Assembly: GCF_002939185.1 (NCBI RefSeq)
Contig: NZ_POVL01000035.1
Location: 1-53,693, forward strand
Origin: Enterobacter sichuanensis
Lineage (GTDB): Bacteria > Pseudomonadota > Gammaproteobacteria > Enterobacterales > Enterobacteriaceae
Length of the DNA: 53,693 nt
Direction: 5' to 3'
The translations under genes and the position numbers were made by a program. Numbering within the stretch: the stretch's first letter is position 1; the number at the start of each line of letters is the position of its first letter. Positions 19,843 to 30,848 of this stretch are shown here, piece by piece. The notes under the pieces were generated by a model that did no database searches, was not told where the DNA came from, and saw only the letters and a list, made by a program, of their open reading frames with translations.

Positions 19843-22059
19843 TTAAATCCTTTGTGAACATGACCGGGCAGCGGCGACCACCGCCTGCCCGAAGGAGATC
19901 GCTCCGTCACCTGCGGGCAGGCGCGAAGGAAAAAGAAGCGTAAAGTCAGAAAGATAATGACGCAGACGCGCGCGCAGCAGACGGTTATGCAACACGCCGC
20001 CGCTGAAACACACCGTGGTCAGCGACAAGCGTCGGGCATGAAACGCGGCGAGCTCCGCCAGCCCTTTTGCCAGCGCGTCGTGAAACGCCCAGGCGCGCAC
20101 GCTGGGTTCCGCCTGCCACGCCAGCCATTGCTGCCAGAAGAGGGAAAGATTATCCACCGACAGCGTGACCGGATGCACAGCGCCTTCGCACTGCGACGCC
20201 AGGGCTTCGAGCCGACAGGCGGCTTCCCCTTCCCAGGATTGGGTTTCGATACCCAGTGCGCAGGCGATGGCGTCAAACAGGCGACCGCACGACGACGCCC
20301 GCGGCGCATTGATGCCGCGCTGGATAGCCTTTGCCAGCAGCGGCCAGTTCTGGCGTTGTACCGCACGCGTTTCCGGGTAGTGCTGCCAGTCAGGGACAAA
20401 CGCCAGACAGTGGGCGAGGAGATTTCGCCACGGCTGCCGGGCCGCGAGATCGCCACCCGGTAGCGCCACGGCCGGCAGCCCCCCCAGACGTTCGCAGGTA
20501 AGATAGTTCACCCGCAGGCACTCTCCGCCCCACAGCTCACCGTTTTCACCCATGCCGATCCCGTCCAGCGTCAGGGCGATAGCGTCTCCGCCATCGAGCG
20601 GCCAGCCGTTTTCGGCCAGGCACGCCGCCGCGTGGGCGTGATGGTGATGCACATTTTCAAGAGGCAATGCCTGCGCTTGCGCCCACTGGCGAGCGCGGTA
20701 TCCCGGATGGGCATCGCACACGACGCGCTCCGGCTGAAAGGCGTAAATGCCCTGCATCACCGACAGCGCTGAACGCCATTGCGCTTCCACACCGTCGTCA
20801 CTGAGATCGCCAAAATGCTGACTCAGCACCGCCTGGTTTCCGCGCACCAGGCAGAAGGTGTTTTTCATATCCGCCCCGGTGCATATCATGGCGGGAATAT
20901 TTTCGAACCCGGCAGGTAACGTGATGGCATCCGGCACAAAACCACGCGCGCGGCGCAGCATCACACCGTCCCGATCCATCACTGAATCGTCCATCCGTTG
21001 CAGGATGTCACGGTTATGCAGCAGGAAGCCGTCCGCGATGTCGCTGAGCTCATCCAGTGCCTGCTGGTTGGTGAGGGCAGGCGGTCTGCCGCTGAGATTG
21101 CCGGAGGTCATCACCAGCGGGCGCTGGCAGTCCATCATCAGAAGATGCTGCAGCGGGTTCGCAGGAAGCATGATGCCCACGGTGTCCAGACCCGGCGCGA
21201 TACCTTCCGGGAAGGCGGGCAGCCATGCTGTTGGCGTGAGCACGATGGGTGCGGCGGGTGAACATAACAACGTCTGAACCGACTCAGGTAACCCATCCGC
21301 GTTTAGGATCATCACTGCCAGCGGTTTTGCTGGCCGCTGTTTGCGTGCCCGCAGCCTCGCCACCGCCCGCGGGTTGAGTGCATCACAGGCGAGGTGAAAG
21401 CCCCCCAGACCTTTGATGGCGACAATACCGCCGCTTTTCAGCATCTGCACCGCCGCGCGCAGCGCAGCCTCGCGGACAGCAGTAACGTCCCCTGCCCGCC
21501 ACTCAAGCGCGGGACCACAGTCCGGGCAGGCGACCGGCTGGGCGTGAAAACGTCGGTCCGCGGGATGGCGATACTCCGCCTCACACGGCGGGCAGAGCGG
21601 GAATGGCGCCATTGCCGTGGCCGGACGGTCATAGGGCATGGCGCGAATAATGGTGAAACGCGGGCCGCAGTGGGTACAGTTGATAAACGGGTAGCGGTAA
21701 CGGCGCTCGTGCGGATCGTTCATCTCCGCCAGACAGGCGGGACACGTGGCAGCATCCGGTACAATCTGGGTGTCCATCGTCCCACCCGCGCTGTGGCGGA
21801 TGGTGAATGCCTCCGGCACATGCGTCCAGGTGAAGGGCTGCGTGTCGATACTGTCGATGCGTGCCAGCGGCGGGCAGTCCTGGCGCAGCCTCGCGGTGAA
21901 ATGCCCCCCATTACCCGCGAGGCGCACCAGCACGCCCTCTCCGTCGTTGCAGACATCGCCGGTCAACTGCAGCGCCTGCGCAAGCTGCCAGACGAAGGGA
22001 CGAAACCCCACGCCCTGCACCTTGCCACGCACCCGCAGCTGGATGCCGTTACCGCTCAT
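19843..22059 (-). CDS. hypF: Carbamoyltransferase HypF
   Basis: HypF turns carbamoyl phosphate into the thiocarboxamide on HypE that becomes the CN ligands of the NiFe site. The 738-residue product has four parts. These are an acylphosphatase domain ([17 protein letters not shown] near 10), a zinc-finger region with [16 protein letters not shown] and CPDC (residues about 105-180), a YrdC-like domain ([18 protein letters not shown] near 210) and a Kae1-like domain (HHHHAHA near 470). It follows hydN by 6 bp and precedes the nickel transporter. Confidence 0.96.
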   Translation of the reverse strand: MSGNGIQLRVRGKVQGVGFRPFVWQLAQALQLTGDVCNDGEGVLVRLAGNGGHFTARLRQDCPPLARIDSIDTQPFTWTHVPEAFTIRHSAGGTMDTQIVPDAATCPACLAEMNDPHERRYRYPFINCTHCGPRFTIIRAMPYDRPATAMAPFPLCPPCEAEYRHPADRRFHAQPVACPDCGPALEWRAGDVTAVREAALRAAVQMLKSGGIVAIKGLGGFHLACDALNPRAVARLRARKQRPAKPLAVMILNADGLPESVQTLLCSPAAPIVLTPTAWLPAFPEGIAPGLDTVGIMLPANPLQHLLMMDCQRPLVMTSGNLSGRPPALTNQQALDELSDIADGFLLHNRDILQRMDDSVMDRDGVMLRRARGFVPDAITLPAGFENIPAMICTGADMKNTFCLVRGNQAVLSQHFGDLSDDGVEAQWRSALSVMQGIYAFQPERVVCDAHPGYRARQWAQAQALPLENVHHHHAHAAACLAENGWPLDGGDAIALTLDGIGMGENGELWGGECLRVNYLTCERLGGLPAVALPGGDLAARQPWRNLLAHCLAFVPDWQHYPETRAVQRQNWPLLAKAIQRGINAPRASSCGRLFDAIACALGIETQSWEGEAACRLEALASQCEGAVHPVTLSVDNLSLFWQQWLAWQAEPSVRAWAFHDALAKGLAELAAFHARRLSLTTVCFSGGVLHNRLLRARLRHYLSDFTLLFPSRLPAGDGAISFGQAVVAAARSCSQRI

Positions 22060-22065
22060 AACGAC

Positions 22066-22611
22066 TCAGAACAACAGCGATGACGACGTGTCGAACGCCG
22101 CGCGACGGCGCTTCTCGGCGCTCATCTGCTCAAGCTTATCGCGATCCACGCAGACCAGCGCGTGGGTCGGGCAGGCTTCCATACAGGCCGGGCCGGCTTC
22201 GCGGTGGTAGCAGAGGTCACATTTATTGGCTTCGGCTTTCTCCGCCCGCACGTTCAGTCCCATGCCGCTGTTACGCACGACCGGACGAACCACCACTTCC
22301 ATCGCGCCATACGGGCAGGCAACCACGCAGGTTTTGCAGCCAATACAGCGCTCCTGCATCACATGCACAAACCCTTTTTCACGCGCGATCGCCCCGTTCG
22401 GGCAGACGTTGGCGCACGGAGCATCTTCGCACTGACGGCAGATAGCGGCGGTGGAAATATTCACGGCTTTAATGACGTGGATGCGCGGTAAAAACGTCTC
22501 AGGGGTGAGCGACGCGCAATCCTGATCCGCCTGATGGGAAACCACGCACGCCACTTCGCAGGTACGGCAACCAATACACTTACTGGCATCGGCCATAATA
22601 AAACGGTTCAT
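22066..22611 (-). CDS. hydN: Electron transport protein HydN
   Basis: HydN is a ferredoxin-like protein of 181 residues linked to formate dehydrogenase H activity. It starts MNRFIMADASKCIGCRTCEV and holds four cysteine clusters for [4Fe-4S] centres: CIGCRTCEVAC, CRQCEDAPCANVCP, CIGCKTCVVACP and CDLC with CMEACP. The in-frame ATG 15 bp upstream was rejected by family comparison. A sigma-54-type promoter and a likely FhlA site lie upstream, so it should be induced with formate hydrogenlyase. Confidence 0.95.
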   Translation of the reverse strand: MNRFIMADASKCIGCRTCEVACVVSHQADQDCASLTPETFLPRIHVIKAVNISTAAICRQCEDAPCANVCPNGAIAREKGFVHVMQERCIGCKTCVVACPYGAMEVVVRPVVRNSGMGLNVRAEKAEANKCDLCYHREAGPACMEACPTHALVCVDRDKLEQMSAEKRRRAAFDTSSSLLF

Positions 22612-22646
22612 CTGCTTCTCCAGCATTACAGTTATGCGCGGAGATA

Positions 22647-22663
22647 TTCATAAACCGTGCCAA
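22647..22663 (-). promoter_or_regulatory. Sigma-54 promoter of hydN-hypF
   Basis: On the minus strand, TTGGCACGGTTTATGAA matches the -24 element (TTGGCAC) fully. The -12 dinucleotide is GA rather than GC at the right 10-bp spacing. It starts 36-52 bp before the hydN ATG, downstream of a probable FhlA site. Confidence 0.6.
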
Positions 22664-22707
22664 TTATTAACGCTTTGATTTATCGCAATTTTATAATCGA
22701 CACCGGG

Positions 22708-22745
22708 GCTGTCATCGTCATTTGTGACGATGACAGCTGTCGACA
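22708..22745. promoter_or_regulatory. Probable FhlA upstream activating site
   Basis: There is a perfect inverted repeat of 13-bp arms (GCTGTCATCGTCA and TGACGATGACAGC) with a 4-nt centre, followed by the palindrome TGTCGACA (22738-22745). It lies about 50-80 bp before the sigma-54 promoter of hydN. The same TGTCGA/TCGACA elements recur before hycA/hypA and between hycA and hycB. A terminator for ascG is less likely because no U-tract follows. Confidence 0.6.
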
Positions 22746-23759
22746 TCAGCGGTGCGGGCCGTCAATAACCGAGTCACGCAGGACCAGCTCACCGGAGAAG
22801 GTTTGCTGATATTTAAACTCACCGCCGTCGAGCATGAAGATCAGGCGGCTGATGGTCTCTTTGATCATCTCCGTCACCGGTATGCGCACGCTGGAGAGCG
22901 ACGGCACGATGTAAGGGGCTATCGCCACATCGTCGAAACCGATCACCGACACCGCCCCCGGTGTCGCAACGCCGCTGTCGTGCAGCTGCTTCATGGCACC
23001 GATTGCCATATCGTCATTACTCGCCACCAGCGCGGTAAAGCGTTCACCGCGCGCAAGCAGTTCGGCCACCGCCGCCGCGCCGCTGGCCGGGTTCCACTTC
23101 CCCTGCGCAATCAGCCCTTCGCGCAGCGGAATGCCGTGCTGCGCCAGGGCGTCCTTGTAGCCTGAGAGACGCTCAACCCCGGTGGGGGAATCCAGCGAGC
23201 CGGTGATAAACGCAATCTCCCGGTGCCCTTTCGCAATCAGCTGCGCCACCGCATCCTGGCTCGAGGCTTTATGATCGGACCAGACGCAGTGGCTGCTGTT
23301 TTTCCGCAGGCGGCGGTTGAGCACCATAATGGGCTGCTCGCACTTCTCGACGATCTCATCCATCTCTTCCACACTCAGGAAACGCGGATAGATAATCACC
23401 GCGTCGCAGCGCATATCGAGCAGGTACTGGATCGCTTCGCGCTCCTCATCAGCGCTGTGCTTGCCGTCGGCGAGGATCAGCTGCCGCCCTTTTTCTTCCG
23501 TCATGCGCGCGGCGTGAAACAGCAGTTCGCTGAAGTAGACGCCGTGATACAAGGTGTTGGTCACCACCAGCCCCAGCGTCTGGGTACGTTTGGTCGCCAG
23601 GTTGCGCGCCAGTAAATTCGGGCGATAGCCGCTCTCTTCAATGGCCTGAAACACCCGGTCTTTGGTCTCCTGGCTGACGTAGCCATTTCCCGACAGCACC
23701 CGGGACACCGTGGCCTTCGAAACGCCTGCCCGCTTCGCCACTTCAAGCATCGTGGTCAT
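22746..23759 (-). CDS. ascG: Transcriptional repressor AscG, LacI family
   Basis: AscG represses the beta-glucoside genes ascFB. The 337-residue product has the LacI helix-turn-helix MLEVAKRAGVSKATVSRVLSG and a C-terminal sugar-binding domain (SVIGFDDVAIAPYIVPSLSSV). It is transcribed away from ascF with 214 bp between start codons. A LacI-type operator lies in that gap, near ascF. Its 3' end abuts the hydN control region. Confidence 0.95.
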   Translation of the reverse strand: MTTMLEVAKRAGVSKATVSRVLSGNGYVSQETKDRVFQAIEESGYRPNLLARNLATKRTQTLGLVVTNTLYHGVYFSELLFHAARMTEEKGRQLILADGKHSADEEREAIQYLLDMRCDAVIIYPRFLSVEEMDEIVEKCEQPIMVLNRRLRKNSSHCVWSDHKASSQDAVAQLIAKGHREIAFITGSLDSPTGVERLSGYKDALAQHGIPLREGLIAQGKWNPASGAAAVAELLARGERFTALVASNDDMAIGAMKQLHDSGVATPGAVSVIGFDDVAIAPYIVPSLSSVRIPVTEMIKETISRLIFMLDGGEFKYQQTFSGELVLRDSVIDGPHR

Positions 23760-23926
23760 GTTGTTATTCCGTCTGAATCTGATGGACCGCAGTGTACTGC
23801 ACTGCGGAAAAATTGTCGCAGCGGCAAAATCACGCTTTCAGCACTTCATTGCGATCTGCATCACGAAACGAAAATATGGTCAAAAAGCGATCTTGTTTCA
23901 TCCATAAAAACTCATGATGATTATGT

Positions 23927-23938
23927 GGAACCGGTTTC
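23927..23938. promoter_or_regulatory. AscG-type operator
   Basis: GGAACCGGTTTC is one base off the symmetric LacI/GalR-family operator GAAACCGGTTTC. It is placed 36 bp upstream of the ascF start, where AscG would block transcription. Confidence 0.6.
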
Positions 23939-23973
23939 CTACATTTCTCACAACGATAACAGGATCTCATCCG

Positions 23974-25425
23974 ATGGCCAAAAATTACGCAGCGCTGGCG
24001 AACGACGTGGTCAGCGCGCTGGGCGGCAAAGAGAACATCGTCGCCCTCACCCACTGCATGACGCGTCTGCGCTTCGTTCTGAAAGACGAAAGCCTTATCG
24101 ACGCGGCGCGCCTGAAAAGCATCAGCGGCGTGCTCGGCGTCGTGCGCAACGACAACCAGTGCCAGGTGATCATTGGCAATACCGTCTCTCAGGCGTATCG
24201 CGAGGTGGTGAGCCTGCTGCCGACTGACCTGCAGCCCGAGGAGCCGGAAGGGCCGCAGAAGTTGACGTTGCGCCGCATTGGCGCCGGGATCCTCGACGCG
24301 CTGATCGGCACCATGTCCCCACTGATCCCGGCGATCATCGGCGGTTCGATGGTTAAACTGCTGGCGATGATCCTTGAGATGACCGGCGTGCTGCCAAAAG
24401 GCGCACCGACGCTCACCATTTTGACCGTCATCGGCGACGGCGCGTTCTTCTTCCTGCCGCTGATGGTGGCGGCCTCGGCAGCGGTGAAATTCAAGACCAA
24501 CATGTCGCTGGCGATTGCCATTGCCGGTGTGCTGGTCCACCCGAGCTTTATCGAGCTGATGGCGAAAGCCGCGCAGGGTGAACACGTTGAGTTCGCCTTT
24601 ATTCCGGTGACCGCGGTGAAATACACCTACACCGTTATTCCGGCGCTGGTGATGACCTGGTGCCTGTCGTACATCGAACGCTGGGTGGATCGCATCACCC
24701 CGGCGGTGACGAAAAACTTCCTGAAGCCGATGCTGATCGTGCTGATTGCCGCCCCGCTCGCCATCGTGCTGATTGGTCCGCTGGGGATCTGGATCGGTAG
24801 CGCCATCTCCGCGCTGGTATATACCATTCACGGCTACCTGGGCTGGCTCTCCGTGGCGATCATGGGCGCATTGTGGCCGCTGCTGGTAATGACCGGGATG
24901 CACCGCGTGTTTACCCCGACCATCATCCAGACCATTGCCGAAACGGGCAAAGAAGGGATGGTCATGCCGTCAGAGATCGGCGCCAACCTGTCGCTCGGTG
25001 GTTCTTCGCTGGCAGTGGCGTGGAAAACTAAAAACCCGGAACTGCGCCAGACGGCGCTGGCGGCGGCAGCCTCTGCCATTATGGCGGGGATCTCTGAACC
25101 GGCCCTGTACGGCGTCGCTATCCGTCTGAAACGCCCGCTGATTGCCAGCCTGATAAGCGGCTTTATCTGCGGCGCGGTGGCCGGTATCGCCGGGCTTGCC
25201 AGCCACTCAATGGCCGCGCCGGGGCTGTTTACCAGCGTGCAGTTCTTTGACCCGGCAAACCCGATGACCATCGTCTGGGTGTTTGGCGTGATGGGTCTGG
25301 CAGTGGTGCTGTCGTTTGTTCTGACCCTGCTTTTAGGGTTTGAGGATATCCCGGTCGAAGACGACGCCGAAAAAGCGCGTGCCCTGCAGAGCGCACCGGT
25401 ACCGAACAACGCAGCAAAAGCATAA
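23974..25425 (+). CDS. ascF: PTS beta-glucoside (cellobiose/arbutin/salicin) EIIBC AscF
   Basis: AscF imports and phosphorylates aryl-beta-glucosides and cellobiose. In the 483-residue product, EIIB comes first (phospho-Cys28 in LTHCMTRLR), then a linker and the EIIC membrane domain with GTMSPLIPAIIGGSMVKLLA and GISEPALYGVA. No EIIA domain is present. The start at 23974 (MAKNYAALAND) fits E. coli AscF; a longer ORF would add 20 residues overlapping the operator. ascB follows by 18 bp. Confidence 0.95.
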   Translation: MAKNYAALANDVVSALGGKENIVALTHCMTRLRFVLKDESLIDAARLKSISGVLGVVRNDNQCQVIIGNTVSQAYREVVSLLPTDLQPEEPEGPQKLTLRRIGAGILDALIGTMSPLIPAIIGGSMVKLLAMILEMTGVLPKGAPTLTILTVIGDGAFFFLPLMVAASAAVKFKTNMSLAIAIAGVLVHPSFIELMAKAAQGEHVEFAFIPVTAVKYTYTVIPALVMTWCLSYIERWVDRITPAVTKNFLKPMLIVLIAAPLAIVLIGPLGIWIGSAISALVYTIHGYLGWLSVAIMGALWPLLVMTGMHRVFTPTIIQTIAETGKEGMVMPSEIGANLSLGGSSLAVAWKTKNPELRQTALAAAASAIMAGISEPALYGVAIRLKRPLIASLISGFICGAVAGIAGLASHSMAAPGLFTSVQFFDPANPMTIVWVFGVMGLAVVLSFVLTLLLGFEDIPVEDDAEKARALQSAPVPNNAAKA

Positions 25426-26868
<1,443 letters not shown>

Positions 26869-26876
26869 CATGTTTT

Positions 26877-26944
26877 GCCGGGTGGCGGCTTCGCCTTACC
26901 GGGCCTACAAAACCGTAGGCCCGGTAAGCGTAGCGCCACCGGGC
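26877..26944. repeat. REP pair (BIME) between ascB and hycI
   Basis: Two REP-type units face each other: GCCGGGTGGCGGCTTCGCC on the left and its inverted relative GTAGCGCCACCGGGC on the right. They are joined by GGGCCTACAAAACCGTAGGCCC, shown here as two arms around a short centre. It separates two convergent operons and probably forms a shared 3' stem-loop. Confidence 0.8.
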
Positions 26945-26949
26945 GCTGT

Positions 26950-27405
26950 TCAGAGCAGGGAAAATCCTCCGTCCCCCACCCACCCGGCAAGCCGTGAATA
27001 CACCACGCTCACCGCCTCTTTCACTGGCGGCGTCATCGGGTAATAAAACCCGACAATGTCCGGCTGAATGCCCAGAAACAGCACCTCCCCCACGTCGTCC
27101 TTGATCTGATCCACCAGGTAATTCAGCGGCATATTGTGGGTGGTCATCATAAACATCTCTGCGATATCGTCCGGGTCAATCAGGCGGATCTCGCCGGGAT
27201 TGAGCCCCATATCGGTGGCATCGACGATTAACAGTCTCTCCGGGCGCAGCTCGCGAATGGCGACCACGTCGTTTTCCGGCGCGCTGCCGCCGTCTATCAC
27301 CACCCAGTTGCCCTGCGGGTTCGCGGCGCACATCTCCGCCAGCAGCGGGCCCGCGCCGTCGTCGCCCATCATGCTGTTGCCGACACACAGTAAAACGTCA
27401 GTCAC
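26950..27405 (-). CDS. hycI: Hydrogenase 3 maturation endopeptidase HycI
   Basis: HycI cuts the C-terminal tail from pre-HycE after nickel insertion, allowing the active site to close. The 151-residue product has the M52 peptidase motifs GNSMMGDDGAGP near 9, VDATDMGLNPGE near 60 and the histidine in MMTTHNMPL near 90; the two Asp and one His bind the nickel test site. It overlaps hycH by 8 bp and is the last gene of the hyc operon. Confidence 0.95.
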   Translation of the reverse strand: MTDVLLCVGNSMMGDDGAGPLLAEMCAANPQGNWVVIDGGSAPENDVVAIRELRPERLLIVDATDMGLNPGEIRLIDPDDIAEMFMMTTHNMPLNYLVDQIKDDVGEVLFLGIQPDIVGFYYPMTPPVKEAVSVVYSRLAGWVGDGGFSLL

Positions 27406-27808
27406 GTAATCTCCTCACCATCAGGTAGATGGCGCTCTCCTGATGAATATCATGCAGCATGCCGAGCAGCGTTTTGCTCCATGCCTGCTGCACGGGGGTT
27501 TGCCTGCCCAGCGCCGCGTCAAAGGCGTTGGCGAGCATCGCAATGTGGTTGGCGTCGATGACGATCTCACCGTACTTCGGCACGCCTTCCATTTTGCGCC
27601 GCGCCGGACTGCCCTCCTCCAGCGTGGCAATCCACGCCAGATAGTCAGACCACGGGCAGCTCAGCGCCGCTTCCAGGCAGTCAATCACCCCGAGGTGATG
27701 CCCAATCGCCAGGCTGTAATAGACCACCTGCTGCGCCGCATCCGGCGTGGCATCGTTCTCATCAATAAACTTACGGCTCAGCTGACTGAACACCACCGTT
27801 TCACTCAT
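27398..27808 (-). CDS. hycH: Formate hydrogenlyase maturation protein HycH
   Basis: HycH is a 136-residue cytoplasmic protein needed for maturation of the HycE large subunit; it is not a structural subunit. It starts [16 protein letters not shown] and has no metal-binding cysteines or membrane helices. The start overlaps the hycG stop as ATGA and the stop overlaps hycI. Confidence 0.94.
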   Translation of the reverse strand: MSETVVFSQLSRKFIDENDATPDAAQQVVYYSLAIGHHLGVIDCLEAALSCPWSDYLAWIATLEEGSPARRKMEGVPKYGEIVIDANHIAMLANAFDAALGRQTPVQQAWSKTLLGMLHDIHQESAIYLMVRRLRD

Positions 27809-28572
27809 CGGATACGCGCCTCATCCACTACGCTGTTCAGGTTCGCCACAATCTCATTAAGACGCGGATCGTTTTCCGCCTCCAGCCAGCGTGTGACCTG
27901 ATGCTCGCCCTGGCTCAGCAGGCGCAGATAATCGTCGGCAATCTGGCGGCCATAGCGATAGCCCGCCAGCCTGCGCGCCGTGCGGTCGACCTTCACCCGC
28001 AGCGGCTGCACCATGTCCGGGTGCAGAATGGCCGCAGGCTGGTTGTCGATCTCGCCCGGCTCGCGGGCGTGGATTTTCTGCTCCAGCAGGCCAAGCGCCA
28101 TCGCAAAGCCATACAGCGTTGCGGCAGGCGTCGGCGGGCAGCCCGGAATGTAGACATCCACCGGCACGATTTTGTCGGTACCGCCCCACACACAGTAGAG
28201 GTCATGGAAGATACCGCCGCTGTTGCCGCAGGCCCCGTACGAGATGCAGATTTTCGGATCCGGCGCGGACTGCCAGGCCCGCAGCGCCGGCGAGCGCATG
28301 GCGCGGGTCACCGCCCCGGTAAACAGCAGGATGTCCGCATGACGCGGAGAAGGCACCACTTTGATGCCGAAACGCTCGGCGTCAAACAGCGGTGACAGGG
28401 TGGCGAAGATCTCAATCTCGCAGCCGTTGCAGCCGCCGCAGTCCACGCGGTAGACGTAGGCCGAGCGTTTGATTTTTTTCAGCAGCGACGCCTTCATCAG
28501 GCCGATAGATTCGTCCACCGTCATTGGCACCGGGATGCCGTTCGCGTCGCGCGGGCCGAGTAAATTGTCCAT
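27805..28572 (-). CDS. hycG: Formate hydrogenlyase subunit HycG (hydrogenase 3 small subunit)
   Basis: HycG is the NuoB-like small subunit of hydrogenase 3 with one [4Fe-4S] cluster that passes electrons to HycE. The 255-residue product shows [16 protein letters not shown] near residue 45 and the conserved YGACGNSGG near 110 and PGCPPTP near 143 as the other cluster ligands. It has no signal peptide and faces the cytoplasm. It touches hycF by one base and overlaps hycH by four. Confidence 0.96.
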   Translation of the reverse strand: MDNLLGPRDANGIPVPMTVDESIGLMKASLLKKIKRSAYVYRVDCGGCNGCEIEIFATLSPLFDAERFGIKVVPSPRHADILLFTGAVTRAMRSPALRAWQSAPDPKICISYGACGNSGGIFHDLYCVWGGTDKIVPVDVYIPGCPPTPAATLYGFAMALGLLEQKIHAREPGEIDNQPAAILHPDMVQPLRVKVDRTARRLAGYRYGRQIADDYLRLLSQGEHQVTRWLEAENDPRLNEIVANLNSVVDEARIR

Positions 28573-29114
28573 CAGCTGGCCTCTCTCATATGGCGGGTAA
28601 TATCAATGCGGTCGGACGGCAGCAGGCATTTCTGCCGCTTACAATCCGGACAGGTTTCAAAACTTTCCCGATGGTGTTCCGCGCGGGCGTCACCGTTGTG
28701 CTGCAGCAGTGCAATCGCGTAGTCGATCTCTTTTTGCACGGCGAACGGACGCCTGCAGACGCGGCAGTGGCACAGGTCAAAGCGCGACTGCTGGAGGAAA
28801 TCTTCTTTCTTCCATACCGCCAGCTCGTATTCCTGCGACAAACGAATGGCGACCGTCGGGCAGACCTCTTCGCAGCGGCCGCAAAAGATGCAGCGCCCGA
28901 GGTTAAACTGCCAGGCCAGCTCGCCGGTTTTAAGATCCGTTTCCACCGTTAAGGCATTCGATGGACAGGCGTTGACGCAGGCCGCGCAGCCGATGCACTG
29001 CTGCGGGTTATGCTCCGGCTTGCCGCGATAGTTTTTATCGACCGGCATCGCCTCCAGCGGATAGCGGCTGGTTTGCACACCGGTTTTGATCACTTTTTTG
29101 ATAAAGGTAAACAT
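28572..29114 (-). CDS. hycF: Formate hydrogenlyase subunit HycF (ferredoxin-like)
   Basis: HycF is a NuoI-like iron-sulphur protein connecting formate dehydrogenase electrons to hydrogenase 3. The 180-residue product has two 4Fe-4S motifs, [12 protein letters not shown] near 41 and [12 protein letters not shown] near 75. An extra set of cysteines in the C-terminal third ([19 protein letters not shown]) could hold zinc. It lies 9 bp after hycE. Confidence 0.95.
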   Translation of the reverse strand: MFTFIKKVIKTGVQTSRYPLEAMPVDKNYRGKPEHNPQQCIGCAACVNACPSNALTVETDLKTGELAWQFNLGRCIFCGRCEEVCPTVAIRLSQEYELAVWKKEDFLQQSRFDLCHCRVCRRPFAVQKEIDYAIALLQHNGDARAEHHRESFETCPDCKRQKCLLPSDRIDITRHMREAS

Positions 29115-29123
29115 GGCGAGTCC

Positions 29124-30833
29124 TTATTTCAGCGGCGAGTTCTTACGCTCGATGCTGTAGCGCTCAAGCTCTTTGTACGGCACCACCTGGCTTTTCTTCT
29201 TGCGCACGTCCACCACGGTCATGCGGTCGGTGCAGGAGTAGCATGGATCGAGACTGCCGATGATCAGCGGTGCATCAGAAACGGTGTTGCCGCGCAGCAT
29301 GTAGCGCAGGGTTGGCCAGTTAGCATAGGTGGCCGCACGACAGCGCCAGCGGTAGAGCTTCTGGTTGTCGCCGGTCATGCTCCAGTGGATGTCATCCCCG
29401 CGCGGCGCTTCGGCAAAGCCCAACGCGAAGCGGTTCGGAATATAGTTGAACCCCTCCACCATCAGCGGGCCGCCCGGCAGGTTATCGAGCCCAAAGTCAA
29501 TCATATTCAGCGCGGTAAACACCTCGTTGATACGCACCTTCAGGCGGGAGATGACATCGCAGCCCTGCTCGCTGTGCACGGTCATCGGCAGCAGACCGTA
29601 GCCGACGAACGGGTGATCGGCGCGGGTATCGCGGGCGTGGCCGCTGGCGCGCACCATCGGGCCGACGTTGCTAAAATCGCGGGCAATTTCCGGGTCAAGA
29701 CGGCCGATTCCCACGGTGCGCTGTTCGATATTGGGCGTGCTGAGCAGCATATCCACCAGCTCCTGCACGTCCCGGCGCATCTGCTGCGCCAGCTGACGGG
29801 TCTGGATCATGTCGTTTTTGAGCAGGTCACGGCGGATCCCCCCGATCAGGTTCAGGCCGTAGGTTTTACGCGCCCCGGTAAGGATCTCCGCCATCTTCAT
29901 CGACGCTTCACGCACGCGGAAGAACTGCATAAACCCGGAGTCAAAGCCGACGAAGTGGCAGGCCAGGCCGAGGTTCAGCAGGTGGGAGTGCAGGCGTTCC
30001 ACCTCCAGCAGAATGGCGCGGATCATCTGCGCGCGCTCCGGCACCACAATCCCCATGCCGTTCTCCACCGAAGTGGTGTAGGCGGTACTGTGGGCGAAGC
30101 CGCAGATGCCGCACACGCGGTCAGAAAGAAACGTGACTTCGTTGTAGCCCATGCGGGTTTCCGCCAGCTTTTCCATACCGCGATGGACGTAGAACAGGCG
30201 GTAGTCGGCGTCGATAATGTTTTCGCCGTCAACGAACAGGCGGAAGTGGCCCGGCTCATCGGAGGTGACGTGCAGCGGGCCGATCGGCACCACGTTGTTC
30301 TTCTTGCTGCCCAGCTCGTTGATAAATTCGTAGGTTTCGCTGTCGGTGGTCGGCGCCGGGCGCTGACGGTAGTCCATGCTGTCTTTGCGCAGGGGATAAA
30401 GTTCATCCGGCCAGTCGTCCGGCAGCACCAGGCGGCGCTCATCCGGCAGGCCGACCGGCACCAGGCCGTACATGTCGCGCACTTCGCGCTCGCCCCAGAC
30501 GGCGGCAGGTACGCGCGGGGTGACGGACGGGTATTCCGGTTTATTTGGATCGACTTCCACGCGCACGGTGAGCCAGCACTTCTCCCCCTGCTCCATCGAC
30601 ATCACGTAGTACACAGCGTAATTGCCGCACAGCTGACGCTCGTCGTTACCGAACAGCACCGACAGCCAGCCGCCCTGCTGGTAGTAGAGAAACTCCACCA
30701 CTTCCGGCAGAGAGTTCACTTTTACGGTGATGGTTATCTGGTCTTTGGTTTGCCAGGACTCCTCCAGCACCACGCCGGGGAAAGCCTGATGCAACGCGGC
30801 GAGATACTGCTGACCTTTCTTTTCTTCAGACAT
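29124..30833 (-). CDS. hycE: Formate hydrogenlyase subunit HycE (hydrogenase 3 large subunit)
   Basis: HycE carries the NiFe active site that makes H2 from protons. In the 569-residue precursor, a NuoC-like part (residues 1 to about 170) is followed by a NuoD-like catalytic part. Nickel ligands are in RVCGICGFAHS near 241 and DPCYSCTDR at 529-537. HycI is expected to cut after Arg537, releasing a 32-residue tail starting MTVVDVRKKK. The length matches E. coli. The large ORF on the opposite strand is a shadow. Confidence 0.97.
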   Translation of the reverse strand: MSEEKKGQQYLAALHQAFPGVVLEESWQTKDQITITVKVNSLPEVVEFLYYQQGGWLSVLFGNDERQLCGNYAVYYVMSMEQGEKCWLTVRVEVDPNKPEYPSVTPRVPAAVWGEREVRDMYGLVPVGLPDERRLVLPDDWPDELYPLRKDSMDYRQRPAPTTDSETYEFINELGSKKNNVVPIGPLHVTSDEPGHFRLFVDGENIIDADYRLFYVHRGMEKLAETRMGYNEVTFLSDRVCGICGFAHSTAYTTSVENGMGIVVPERAQMIRAILLEVERLHSHLLNLGLACHFVGFDSGFMQFFRVREASMKMAEILTGARKTYGLNLIGGIRRDLLKNDMIQTRQLAQQMRRDVQELVDMLLSTPNIEQRTVGIGRLDPEIARDFSNVGPMVRASGHARDTRADHPFVGYGLLPMTVHSEQGCDVISRLKVRINEVFTALNMIDFGLDNLPGGPLMVEGFNYIPNRFALGFAEAPRGDDIHWSMTGDNQKLYRWRCRAATYANWPTLRYMLRGNTVSDAPLIIGSLDPCYSCTDRMTVVDVRKKKSQVVPYKELERYSIERKNSPLK

Positions 30834-30848
30834 AAAAACTCTCTTTAA

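Noticed and set aside
22708..22737. The palindrome as a rho-independent terminator of ascG
   Set aside because: On the minus strand it is followed by CCCCGGTGTCG, not a U-tract, and it lies where an FhlA site is expected.
23830..24903. A 357-codon frame opposite ascF
   Set aside because: It is an antisense shadow rich in His, Gln and Arg and would cover the ascF promoter region.
29010..30848. A 612-codon open frame opposite hycE
   Set aside because: Same reason: an antisense shadow of a highly conserved gene, rich in His, Val and Arg with no family likeness.
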